A DNA stretch of 64,000 nt from Paenimyroides marinum (GTDB taxonomy: Bacteria > Bacteroidota > Bacteroidia > Flavobacteriales > Flavobacteriaceae). The DNA is taken from positions 80,803-144,802 of the forward strand of contig NZ_FNXE01000002.1 of assembly GCF_900108395.1 (NCBI RefSeq), given 5' to 3'. Position numbers and translations under genes: made by a program. Positions 45,372-53,850 of this stretch are shown piece after piece; the stretch's first letter is position 1, and each line of letters starts with the position of its first letter. Below the pieces are notes generated by a model that saw only the letters and a list, made by a program, of their open reading frames with translations, searched no databases and was not told where the DNA came from.

Positions 45372-46367
45372 ATGATACCATTTCCAAATAAAGAAAAAAT
45401 AGAGAAACTCAGACAATTAGTGAGAGACGCTCTGAATAAACACATAGATAGAGACTATGTATTATTAGATGTCCCAAATTATAGAAATATTGGAGATACA
45501 TTAATATGGCAAGGGGAATTAGAATATTTAAAAGAATTACCTCACAAATGTTTATATTCTTGTAATCCTTATACTTTTAAAGATTCAAAAATTCCAAATA
45601 ATGCAATAATATTATTGCAAGGAGGGGGAAATTTTGGTGATGTTTGGGGAGTTAATCAAAAATTTAGAAATGAAATTGTAAAAAAATTTCCAAATAACAA
45701 AATAATAGTTCTGCCTCAAACAATCCATTATGAGAGTAGAGTAAACTTGTTAAGAGATAAAGAAATATACAACAATCATAAAAATTTAGTACTGTGTGTA
45801 AGAGATAATATTTCGTATAAAATAGCTACAGAAGAATTTACATCTTGTAAAACTTATCTGTTGCCTGATATGGCTTTTTTTAATGATTTTTCAGCATTTC
45901 ATACAGATAAAGTAGCTAATAGAACACTTTTAATGAAAAGAGTAGATAAAGAATTGGGAGATATGAAATTAATAGAAAATGTATTGGCCTCTAATAATGT
46001 AAAAAATGTTGAAATTAAAGACTGGCCGGGCTTTTTTGAACAAGGTACTTTAAAAAGAAAAATTCAGGTATTATACAATATAATAGAAACCAAAGGAAGT
46101 GAAAAGTTGAAAAACACACCTTTTAAGTTTTTAGTCGATGATGTTCATGGACTTAAGCGAAGAGATTATAAAGATTATAATATAAAAAAAGGAATAGAAT
46201 TTATTAATCAGTATGATGTCGTGTATTCAACGCGTTTACATGGATTTATTTTGGCTGTTCTGCTAAACAAAGAAGTGTATATCTTTGATAATAGCTATGG
46301 AAAAAACAAAAACTTTTTTAATGCGTGGTTAGCAGATTTTGATAACGTAAAATTAATATCAGAATGA
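45372..46367 (+). CDS. Polysaccharide pyruvyl transferase family protein
   Basis: This 331-residue enzyme of the EpsO/ExoV/WcaK-type family adds ketal-linked pyruvate (from phosphoenolpyruvate) to a glycan, or acts as a related transferase. VPNYRNIGDTLIWQGELEYL, IILLQGGGNFGDVWG and VLPQTIHYES are the N-terminal landmarks. The C-terminal VVYSTRLHGFILAVLLNKEV carries the RLHG signature of the GT-B-like fold. It starts 1 base after the flippase stop and overlaps the next gene by 4 bases, so translation is coupled. Confidence 0.9.
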   Translation: MIPFPNKEKIEKLRQLVRDALNKHIDRDYVLLDVPNYRNIGDTLIWQGELEYLKELPHKCLYSCNPYTFKDSKIPNNAIILLQGGGNFGDVWGVNQKFRNEIVKKFPNNKIIVLPQTIHYESRVNLLRDKEIYNNHKNLVLCVRDNISYKIATEEFTSCKTYLLPDMAFFNDFSAFHTDKVANRTLLMKRVDKELGDMKLIENVLASNNVKNVEIKDWPGFFEQGTLKRKIQVLYNIIETKGSEKLKNTPFKFLVDDVHGLKRRDYKDYNIKKGIEFINQYDVVYSTRLHGFILAVLLNKEVYIFDNSYGKNKNFFNAWLADFDNVKLISE

Positions 46368-47233
46368 AATTAAGTGTAATTCTTCCGGTTTATAATGCAG
46401 AAAAATTTGTAGCTAAAGCAATTCAAAGTGTATTGAATCAAACCTATAAAGATTTTGAACTGATTGTTATTAATGATGGTTCTAAAGATAATTCTTTAAA
46501 AATAATTCAATCGTTCACAGATGAAAGAATACGGTTAATAGATCAAGAGAATCAAGGATTGGCAAAAACATTAAACATCGGGTTAGAATTAGCTCAAGGT
46601 AATTATATTGCAAGAATGGATGCTGATGATATTTGTTTGAAACATCGGTTTCAAGAACAAATGACCTATTTGAAAAAACATCCTGACATTGGGCTTTTAG
46701 GGACGGCAGTAGAAATTATAGATGAAAACGACAAGCATCTTTCTTACCATGCCCCGTATATTGGTCATGATAAATTAGTCCAGTTTATGAACCAAAAGGG
46801 CAATCCTTTCAAACATCCAACGGTTATGTTTAAAAGAGAAATAGCTTTGAGGTGTGGGGGATTTAACGAACATATAGGAAAGTATTTTGAAGATTACTTT
46901 TTGTGGAATTTAATTGCCGAAAAAGCAAAAATAGACAATCTGCCCAAAGTATTGCTAAAATATCGTATATCTTCAGGTTCTATTATGAGTACCTTAAAAA
47001 ACAAAGAATTGGATCAGTTGGTTCTAGAAGTAATTAAGAAAAAAAAATTTACAGATGAAGATAAAAATGAAATGAACCATATCTTTGAAAAGATAAAAGC
47101 GAATGAAGTGAAAGTACAAAGAAAATCAGACCAGTTCGGACTTAAATTTTATAAATTAGCGTTAAATACGTTATATCCAATAATGGGAAATACAATTGTT
47201 AACATCGCATCAAAAATAAAATCATCAAATTAG
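46364..47233 (+). CDS. Family 2 glycosyltransferase
   Basis: This 289-residue GT-A fold transferase has the N-terminal motif VILPVYNAEKFVAKAIQSVL, followed by IVINDGSKDNSL and the metal-binding DxD region YIARMDADDI (near residue 88). EQMTYLKKHPDIGLLGTAVE and FEDYFLWNLIAEKA are usual for the group. It adds one sugar of the repeat unit. It overlaps the pyruvyltransferase gene by 4 bases (ATGA). Confidence 0.93.
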   Translation: MKLSVILPVYNAEKFVAKAIQSVLNQTYKDFELIVINDGSKDNSLKIIQSFTDERIRLIDQENQGLAKTLNIGLELAQGNYIARMDADDICLKHRFQEQMTYLKKHPDIGLLGTAVEIIDENDKHLSYHAPYIGHDKLVQFMNQKGNPFKHPTVMFKREIALRCGGFNEHIGKYFEDYFLWNLIAEKAKIDNLPKVLLKYRISSGSIMSTLKNKELDQLVLEVIKKKKFTDEDKNEMNHIFEKIKANEVKVQRKSDQFGLKFYKLALNTLYPIMGNTIVNIASKIKSSN

Positions 47234-47236
47234 ATA

Positions 47237-48496
47237 ATGCTTTTAGGTTTAAATAAAATATTTGAAATAGTACTGCTATTTGGTATAATTTTTACATTTA
47301 GAATTCCTGTTTTAGGAACTTCAAGTCTTCTACTTGCATTAATTCTATTGTTTTTTTTTGTAATCAAATTTGATATAAGTAGAAGAAATTTAAGAGTAAT
47401 TTTAAATAATAATGATTTTGTCAAAATTGCTTTTTACTTATTTATTATAATAATTATAACTTTTTTTGTAACTGTTTTTCATGGAGTATATGATTTTAGT
47501 TTGCTGGAAACAGTAGTAAATCAGTTGTTTAATTTAATTCTTGTAATCTTATATTTATCCATTTTTTATAAAGAAGGTAAAAACTATAATTACTTTCTTA
47601 ATATTCTCTCTATATGTTTTGCAGTGCAAGGATTGTTTATGATTGTAAGCTTATTGAGTCCTTCTTTTAAAATAATAATGGAATCAACACAAGCTCTGGG
47701 AGTCATTGAAAGATCCTTGTCTCAATATGGTGGAATGCGAAATTTAGGTTTTGGATTTACTCAATTTTACGGATTAAATGCTTTGTTGGGAATAGGTTTT
47801 ATTATAACAACCTTTTTGTTCATTACAGAAAAAAAAATAAAATATTTAATAAGATTAAGTTTTATTTTTATTGGGATATTTTTATCAGGCAGAACAGCTT
47901 TAGTAGCTGTTGTTTTATCCATTCTCTTTTTCTTTTTAAACAATAAATTCTCCATAAAAAAAGATTATAAAACACTACTGTATTTGATACCTATTGTAAT
48001 AGGTGTTTTGATTGGAGTAAGTTTTTTTATAGATTTCATTCCTCAAAGCATTAAAGATTGGGCGTTTGAGTTTTATTATAATTATCAATCTGGCGATGGA
48101 CTCGCTACAAGTTCAACAGACGCGTTATTTAATAGAATGTATTTTATACCAAATGAAGAAATTATTTTGTTTGGTGCTGGCGAATACACAACGGCAGATG
48201 GAAGATATTTTATGTCAACAGACGCTGGATTTATGAGACCTTTGTTATACTATGGTTTTATAGGAGTAATACTTTTTATTTTTTACCATTTTCTAATTTT
48301 AAATACAATAAAGAAATATTTAGGAAGTCATGTTTCAGATAAAACAAATAAATATTTTTTTGTTTTTTTGGTAATTATCTCTATTGTTTTAAATATAAAA
48401 GGTGAATTTATGGGTTTTTTAATTATTTCTCAAAATACTTTTTTTATAATGGTTTTATCTTTAATTCTAAAGCAAAATAGAAAATATGTCAACTAA
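47237..48496 (+). CDS. Wzy-like polysaccharide polymerase
   Basis: This 419-residue, very hydrophobic protein has about 10-12 helices and one larger periplasmic loop (about residues 280-330, containing YNYQSGDGLATSSTDALFNR and ISTDAGFMRPLLYYG-like sequence). That is the pattern of O-antigen polymerases. Sequence identity in this class is too low for firm naming; topology and position between glycosyltransferases are the main evidence. It overlaps the next gene by 11 bases. Confidence 0.8.
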   Translation: MLLGLNKIFEIVLLFGIIFTFRIPVLGTSSLLLALILLFFFVIKFDISRRNLRVILNNNDFVKIAFYLFIIIIITFFVTVFHGVYDFSLLETVVNQLFNLILVILYLSIFYKEGKNYNYFLNILSICFAVQGLFMIVSLLSPSFKIIMESTQALGVIERSLSQYGGMRNLGFGFTQFYGLNALLGIGFIITTFLFITEKKIKYLIRLSFIFIGIFLSGRTALVAVVLSILFFFLNNKFSIKKDYKTLLYLIPIVIGVLIGVSFFIDFIPQSIKDWAFEFYYNYQSGDGLATSSTDALFNRMYFIPNEEIILFGAGEYTTADGRYFMSTDAGFMRPLLYYGFIGVILFIFYHFLILNTIKKYLGSHVSDKTNKYFFVFLVIISIVLNIKGEFMGFLIISQNTFFIMVLSLILKQNRKYVN

Positions 48497-49508
48497 TCTT
48501 GTTATAGGATATTTTGGTTTTAAAAGTAACAAACTGGACGGGCAAACGGTTAAAACTAGAAATTTTTACGCTTTGCTAAAAGAACTCGATGCTTCGGCGC
48601 GTTATTTTGATACAGAAAGCATAAAATACAATAAAGTAAGTATTTTTAAATTACTTGTTTTGATTTTGCAGGCAAAAAAAATATACTATTTGCCTGCGCA
48701 TAACAGTCTTAAAAGTTTTTTTCCTTCGCTCTACAAAATAGCGAAAATTTTCAATAAAAAAATATATTATTTTATGGTGGGCGGTTGGCTGTTAGATTTC
48801 TTGACAAAAAATACCGAAATAAAAAATATGTTAGGAAAAATTGAAAAAGTTTTTTGCGAAACTTACACTGTAAAAAGTGAATTAAAAGAAAAATTTGGTT
48901 TTCAAAATTTGGATTATTTTCCTAACTTTCGAGAAACATCTTTTCAGCCAACATTTCATCCTGTAGATGAAAGAGATATAAAAATTGTTTATATGGGCAG
49001 AATAAACGAAGGGAAAGGAATATTAGATTTATTTGAAATAGAACGTAGATTAGCTTTGTTAGATAAAAACAATTATTCTATTGATTTATACGGACAAATT
49101 CAAAAGGATTTTGAGAAAGAATTGCAATTACGATTAAGTTTAAGTACCAAGATACAATACAAAGGAGTTTTGAATCCTAATGAAATATATGTAACATTAG
49201 ACAAATATGATTTAATGGTTTTTCCTACACATTTTTATACAGAAGGTTTACCCGGAACTGTATTAGATGCGTACTTATCTGGTATTCCTGTTTTGGCATG
49301 TAATTGGAAGCATGCTCAGGAATTCATCGAAGATAAAAAGACAGGGTTTATTTATGAGTTTGATAATAAGGATAACTTAGAAAAAGAAATAATTAATGTA
49401 TTAAAGGAACCTTCATTAATAAATACTATGAAAAAAAATGCTTTTGTTAAAAGTGAAAATTATACAAAAAATAAAGCATCACAAATTTTAAAAAAAATCA
49501 TTCTATGA
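48486..49508 (+). CDS. Family 4 type glycosyltransferase
   Basis: This 340-residue GT-B transferase has an N-terminal domain beginning VIGYFGFKSNKLDGQTVKTR. In the C-terminal donor-binding domain, KIVYMGRINEGKGILDLFEI and the motif FPTHFYTEGLPGTVLDAYLS (GT1/GT4 E-x7-E pattern) are visible, followed by GIPVLACNWKHAQEFIEDKK. It overlaps its neighbours by 11 and 4 bases. Confidence 0.88.
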   Translation: MSTNLVIGYFGFKSNKLDGQTVKTRNFYALLKELDASARYFDTESIKYNKVSIFKLLVLILQAKKIYYLPAHNSLKSFFPSLYKIAKIFNKKIYYFMVGGWLLDFLTKNTEIKNMLGKIEKVFCETYTVKSELKEKFGFQNLDYFPNFRETSFQPTFHPVDERDIKIVYMGRINEGKGILDLFEIERRLALLDKNNYSIDLYGQIQKDFEKELQLRLSLSTKIQYKGVLNPNEIYVTLDKYDLMVFPTHFYTEGLPGTVLDAYLSGIPVLACNWKHAQEFIEDKKTGFIYEFDNKDNLEKEIINVLKEPSLINTMKKNAFVKSENYTKNKASQILKKIIL

Positions 49509-50707
49509 AAATCCTCTACATCCACCAATATTTTAAAACCCCAAAAGAACCAGGAGGAACGCGTTCCTATTGGTTAGCACAAGAATTAATTAAGAATGGT
49601 CATCAGGTAACGATGATTACAACTGATCCAAAAGCTACTCAAAAAAGAAGAGAAGTAATGATTGATGGAATCGACGTAATCTATTTACAAGAAGCCTATA
49701 ATCAAGACATGTCAATAGCTACAAGACTAAAAGCTTTTTTAGGGTTTGTTTGGAAAAGTATTACCGAAGCGCGGAAACAAAAAAATATAGATTTGGTTAT
49801 TGCTACCTCAACACCTTTAACCGTTGGAATTACGGCTTTGTATATGAAGTGGTTCAAAAAAGTAACGTATGTGTTTGAAGTTCGTGATTTATGGCCCGAA
49901 GTGCCTATACAAATGGGAGCATTTAAAAGTCCGTTGATTGTAAAACCTACCCGTTGGTTTGAAAAAACAATTTATAAAAATGCAGAACACGTCATTGCAC
50001 TTTCTCCGGGAATGCAAGACGGAGTGATTAAATATATTCCCAAAGAAAAAACCTCTATGATTCCTAATATGGCAAAAATGGACGAGTTTTGGCCAAGAGA
50101 AAAAAATGTAGCATTAGAACAAAAGTTAGGTTTAAATCCCAATAGTTTTAAAGTCATTCATTTTGGCTCGTTAGGATTAGCTAATGGAGCTGAAACGATT
50201 ATAGAATCAGCTAAATTGTTAAAAGATAATAATTTAGTAGAATTTTTATTTGTAGGAGGAGGTTCAACAGAAGATAAACTAATAGAAGAATGTCAAAAAT
50301 ATCAGCTAAATAACGTGAAGTTTTTAGGTAGGTTCCCAATGAAAGAAATGTCTGAAATTGTGAACCTATCCGATGTATCGATGGTAAGTTTTAAAGATTT
50401 ACCCATTTTATATACCAATTCTCCAAATAAATTATTCGATTCACTCTCAGCAGGTAAACCAATTATTGTAAATTCTGCAGGCTGGACAAAAGCGATGGTC
50501 GAAGACTACAAGTGTGGTTATTATGTAAACCCTAATAAGCCTCAGGAATTAGTAGGTAAAATACTATTTTTAAAAGAACACCCAGAAGTTGTTATAGAAA
50601 TGGGACAAAATTCACGAACTTTGGCAGAAACGGTTTATGATAAATCAATATTATGTAGACAGTTTGTCGAAGTAATTGAGAATGTTAAACCTGATAAGTT
50701 GAAATAA
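49505..50707 (+). CDS. Family 4 glycosyltransferase, WbuB-like
   Basis: This 400-residue GT-B enzyme has an N-terminal FKTPKEPGGTRSYWLAQELI glycine-rich acceptor loop and FEVRDLWPEVPIQMGAFKSP, a segment typical of WbuB-type transferases for aminosugars such as FucNAc. The donor domain has VIHFGSLGLANGAETIIESA and SPNKLFDSLSAGKPIIVNSA. It usually acts right after the initiating transferase, whose gene follows 3 bases downstream. Confidence 0.9.
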   Translation: MKILYIHQYFKTPKEPGGTRSYWLAQELIKNGHQVTMITTDPKATQKRREVMIDGIDVIYLQEAYNQDMSIATRLKAFLGFVWKSITEARKQKNIDLVIATSTPLTVGITALYMKWFKKVTYVFEVRDLWPEVPIQMGAFKSPLIVKPTRWFEKTIYKNAEHVIALSPGMQDGVIKYIPKEKTSMIPNMAKMDEFWPREKNVALEQKLGLNPNSFKVIHFGSLGLANGAETIIESAKLLKDNNLVEFLFVGGGSTEDKLIEECQKYQLNNVKFLGRFPMKEMSEIVNLSDVSMVSFKDLPILYTNSPNKLFDSLSAGKPIIVNSAGWTKAMVEDYKCGYYVNPNKPQELVGKILFLKEHPEVVIEMGQNSRTLAETVYDKSILCRQFVEVIENVKPDKLK

Positions 50708-50710
50708 AAT

Positions 50711-51325
50711 ATGTACAAAAACTATATCAAACGTATTATAGATTTCTTCGCAGCTTTTTTCGGATTGTTGCTGTTGAGTCCTGTATTTATTATTGTAATG
50801 ATTGGTTTGTTTTTTGCCAATCAAGGCAAGCCGTTCTTTTTTCAGGAACGCCCAGGGCTGAATGAAAAGATTTTCAAGATCATTAAATTCAAATCAATGA
50901 ACGATAAGAAAGATAAAGAGGGTAACCTTTTACCCGACGCAGAACGTTTAACACCCATGGGAGCTTTTGTACGGAAAACTTCTTTAGACGAAATACCGCA
51001 ATTGATCAATGTGCTGAAAGGAGATATGTCGTTAATCGGACCACGTCCATTATTAGTAAGATATTTGCCTTATTATACAGAACGAGAAAAACTGAGACAT
51101 ACAGTTAAACCTGGTATAACAGGTCTTGCACAAGTTAATGGTAGGAATTTTCTAATGTGGGATGATCGTTTAGAATTAGATGCTAAATATGTTGAGAATA
51201 TCTCGTTTTCAAATGATTTAAAAATATTACTGCTTACTATTAAAGGTGTAATTAAAAGAGATAATATTGAAATTATTCCTTCAAAATTAGGTACAACTTT
51301 AGATAAATATAGATCTTTAAAATAA
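50711..51325 (+). CDS. Initiating sugar-phosphate transferase
   Basis: This 204-residue polyprenyl-phosphate sugar-1-phosphate transferase of the monotopic PglC/WbaP-C-terminal type starts repeat-unit assembly on undecaprenyl phosphate. An N-terminal re-entrant hydrophobic helix ([20 protein letters not shown]) is followed by [40 protein letters not shown] (catalytic DE), IGPRPLL and HTVKPGITGLAQVNGRN. It is complete, unlike the truncated paralogue at 61557, with which it shares most residues over the first 138. Confidence 0.95.
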   Translation: MYKNYIKRIIDFFAAFFGLLLLSPVFIIVMIGLFFANQGKPFFFQERPGLNEKIFKIIKFKSMNDKKDKEGNLLPDAERLTPMGAFVRKTSLDEIPQLINVLKGDMSLIGPRPLLVRYLPYYTEREKLRHTVKPGITGLAQVNGRNFLMWDDRLELDAKYVENISFSNDLKILLLTIKGVIKRDNIEIIPSKLGTTLDKYRSLK

Positions 51326-51330
51326 AAGTA

Positions 51331-51882
51331 ATGATAAAATTAAGAAGATTAAAGGAACAGGATTTACAAACTAGAGTAGATTGGATGAATAATCCTAAAA
51401 TTTATGAAACGATGCATTTTACTCCACCAATTACAATTGAAAAAACGCTAGAATGGTTTCAAAATAATAAAGGAAATGTTTCTAGAATCGACCTAGTAGT
51501 TGAAGAAGAAGGTTTTATTCTAGCTATGGATGGTTTAACAGGTATTGATAATATTATTCGTAAAGGAGAGTCTTATACTATGGTTAATCCAGAGCATAAA
51601 TCTAAAGGGATAGGTACAAAAACATTGTTTTTAAAATCTATTTATGCATTTGAAGTCGCCGGTGTTAAAAAAATTTGGGCTTTTATTGATGGTGATAATA
51701 TTGCTTCGATTAAAATGTGTGAAAAAATTGGTTATAAAGTTGAAGGGGTTCTAAGAAATGAAATCTTGAGAGATGGGGTTTTAATAGATCGTATGTATAT
51801 GGGATGTTTAGAAGAGGATCTTAAAAAGGAATTATTTAATTATAGAATTGAGAATGATGAAATATTCTTATTCGAGGATTAA
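51331..51882 (+). CDS. GNAT family N-acetyltransferase
   Basis: This 183-residue acetyltransferase of the RimJ/RimL-like GNAT group is similar to those that acetylate amino sugars or amino acids attached to glycans. The acetyl-CoA site is in YTMVNPEHKSKGIGTKTLFL (residues about 87-106, with the K-x-K-G-I-G-T loop). IWAFIDGDNIASIKMCEKIGYKVEGVLRN is the typical second half. It starts 5 bases after the sugar transferase gene, and its end overlaps the PLP-enzyme gene by 29 bases. Confidence 0.9.
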   Translation: MIKLRRLKEQDLQTRVDWMNNPKIYETMHFTPPITIEKTLEWFQNNKGNVSRIDLVVEEEGFILAMDGLTGIDNIIRKGESYTMVNPEHKSKGIGTKTLFLKSIYAFEVAGVKKIWAFIDGDNIASIKMCEKIGYKVEGVLRNEILRDGVLIDRMYMGCLEEDLKKELFNYRIENDEIFLFED

Positions 51883-52768
51883 TATTATAGATGATAAATT
51901 TTATGTCTTCCGCGACGACCTTTACCCATTTTTAGGTGGAGGCAATAAAGGGCGTAAGATGGATGCTATTGCAAAAGACATTTTTTTAAAGAATACCAAT
52001 GCTTTAGTAACTACGGGAGGAATTCAATCCAATCATTGCAGAGCGGTTGCAATTTTTGCAGCTCAATATAAAATGAAATGCACTTTGGTATTGCACGGTT
52101 CAAAAACGGAGTTTGAAAAACAATCAGGTAATGCTAAAATAATGCGTCTTTCGGGAGCAGAAATTGTATTTGTAGAAGAAGCTAACCAAATTGGCAAAGC
52201 AATGGACGAGGCGATGAGGCTGTATGAAAATAACGGTTTCAAACCCTATTATATTTGGGGCGGCGGACATACATTAGAAGGAGGCTTGGCGTATATTGAT
52301 GCTGTAAAAGAACTTAAAGAATATTGTGCAGAAAACAATTGGACACCTGATTTTATTTTTCATGCTTCGGGTACTGGTTCTACACAATCAGGAATTTTAG
52401 CAGGTTTAGATAAATATGGTTTTAAAAATACAAAACTTATAGGTATTTCAGTGGGTAGAAAGAGCGAACCAGCGGCAAAAATTGTAGATGAATTTTATAA
52501 AGAGTTATGTAGTCATTATAATATTGATTGCTCAAATAGAGAGTCTATTGTTTTAGATGATTATTTGATGGGTGGTTATGGGCAATACAATAGTGAATTA
52601 AAAGAATTGAGTTTAAATTCTATAAAAGAATACGGTTTTACCTTAGATACCTGTTATACTGGGAAAGCGTTTTACGGAATGTTAGATTATATAAAAAAAA
52701 ATAAATTAGAAGAAAAAAATATCCTCTTTTGGCATACAGGCGGAATATTTAATTTTTTAGCAGAATAG
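51854..52768 (+). CDS. PLP-dependent enzyme, ACC deaminase / D-cysteine desulfhydrase fold
   Basis: This 304-residue fold-type II PLP enzyme binds the cofactor through the Lys in GGGNKGRKMDA near residue 30. TTGGIQSNHCRAVAIFAAQY is the next motif, FHASGTGSTQSGILAGLDKY binds the phosphate, and the last part ends FWHTGGIFNF. The nominal TTG at 51848 precedes two ATG codons; I use the ATG at 51854. Family members deaminate D-cysteine or aminocyclopropane carboxylate, or make 2,3-diaminopropionate-like amino acids. Its position suggests it makes or alters an amino acid for glycan decoration. Confidence 0.88.
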   Translation: MMKYSYSRINIIDDKFYVFRDDLYPFLGGGNKGRKMDAIAKDIFLKNTNALVTTGGIQSNHCRAVAIFAAQYKMKCTLVLHGSKTEFEKQSGNAKIMRLSGAEIVFVEEANQIGKAMDEAMRLYENNGFKPYYIWGGGHTLEGGLAYIDAVKELKEYCAENNWTPDFIFHASGTGSTQSGILAGLDKYGFKNTKLIGISVGRKSEPAAKIVDEFYKELCSHYNIDCSNRESIVLDDYLMGGYGQYNSELKELSLNSIKEYGFTLDTCYTGKAFYGMLDYIKKNKLEEKNILFWHTGGIFNFLAE

Positions 52769-52772
52769 AACT

Positions 52773-53783
52773 ATGAATATACTTTTCACTTGCGCCGGAA
52801 GACGCAATTATTTAATCAATTATTTCAAAGAAGCCCTAAAGGGAGAAGGAAAGGTTTTCGCAACAGACATGCAATTAACTGCACCTGCCTTAGTCGATGC
52901 AGATGTAGCGATTCAAGTTCCTGCAATTTATAGTGCTGATTATATCCCTTCGTTGTTAAAAATTGTAGAAGAAAACAAAATTAATTGCGTAATCTCGTTA
53001 AATGATTTAGAACTACCTATTTTAAGCGAATCAAAAAAAGATATTGAATTGCTAGGAGCTAAGGTAATTGTAGCAGACGAACAGGCGATAAAAATAGCAT
53101 TTGATAAATGGGAAACGGTAAAGTTTTTAGAAGAAAATGGTTTAAAATCACCTAAAACTTTTATTGACTTTCAGGAAGCAAAAAGAGCTATCGAATCAGG
53201 AGAACTGAAATTTCCATTGGTTGTAAAACCTCGTTGGGGAAGTGCTTCTATCGGAATTGATTTTCCAGAGGATATGGAAGAATTGGAATTAGCTTATAAG
53301 TTACAAACTATTCGTTTAAAAAGAACCATCTTAGCCGAAGCTAGTAAAGAAGACATTGACCATGCGATTTTAATTCAAGAAAAAATCCCGGGAATAGAAT
53401 ATGGTATGGATGTTTTAAATGATTTCGAAGGAAACTATGTGGGAACATTTGTACGTCAAAAACTACAAATGCGTTCAGGTGAAACCGATAAAGCCATTTC
53501 AGTTATCGATTCAAGATTTGATCAAATTGGTAAAATCATAGGTGAAAACCTGCATCATATTGGAAACCTGGATTGTGATGTTTTTGAACATAATGGAGAA
53601 CTTTATGTTTTAGAATTAAATCCACGATTTGGAGGAGGATATCCATTCTCACATGAAGCTGGTAATAATACTGCAGCAATTTATATTGAATGGTTAAAAG
53701 GAAATCATAATATTTCTGAACATTCAGATTACAAAGAAGGAGTAATGTTTTCTAAATGTGACAGGTTGTTGAAAGTGAATTAA
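52773..53783 (+). CDS. ATP-grasp ligase
   Basis: This 336-residue ATP-grasp enzyme of the carbamoyl-phosphate-synthase-like group joins a carboxylate to an amine using ATP. The N-terminus MNILFTCAGRRNYLINYFKE is characteristic. The ATP-binding core shows LKFPLVVKPRWGSASIGIDF near residue 150, ILIQEKIPGIEYGMDVLNDF, and VFEHNGELYVLELNPRFGGG with the metal-binding Glu and Asn. It follows the PLP-enzyme gene by 4 bases and ends at a strong terminator. A fragment of a second copy lies at 59956. Confidence 0.9.
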   Translation: MNILFTCAGRRNYLINYFKEALKGEGKVFATDMQLTAPALVDADVAIQVPAIYSADYIPSLLKIVEENKINCVISLNDLELPILSESKKDIELLGAKVIVADEQAIKIAFDKWETVKFLEENGLKSPKTFIDFQEAKRAIESGELKFPLVVKPRWGSASIGIDFPEDMEELELAYKLQTIRLKRTILAEASKEDIDHAILIQEKIPGIEYGMDVLNDFEGNYVGTFVRQKLQMRSGETDKAISVIDSRFDQIGKIIGENLHHIGNLDCDVFEHNGELYVLELNPRFGGGYPFSHEAGNNTAAIYIEWLKGNHNISEHSDYKEGVMFSKCDRLLKVN

Positions 53784-53817
53784 AAAAAGCACGAATTTTT
53801 ATAATTCGTGCTTTTTT
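53783..53817 (+). terminator. Terminator at the end of the main polysaccharide operon
   Basis: A long stem built from AAAAAGCACGAAT and its complement with a short AT loop and a T run directly follows the ATP-grasp stop. It appears to end the operon that starts with the flippase. Confidence 0.88.
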
Positions 53818-53850
53818 ATGGAATAGGAACAGTTAACAGAGTTTATCGGC

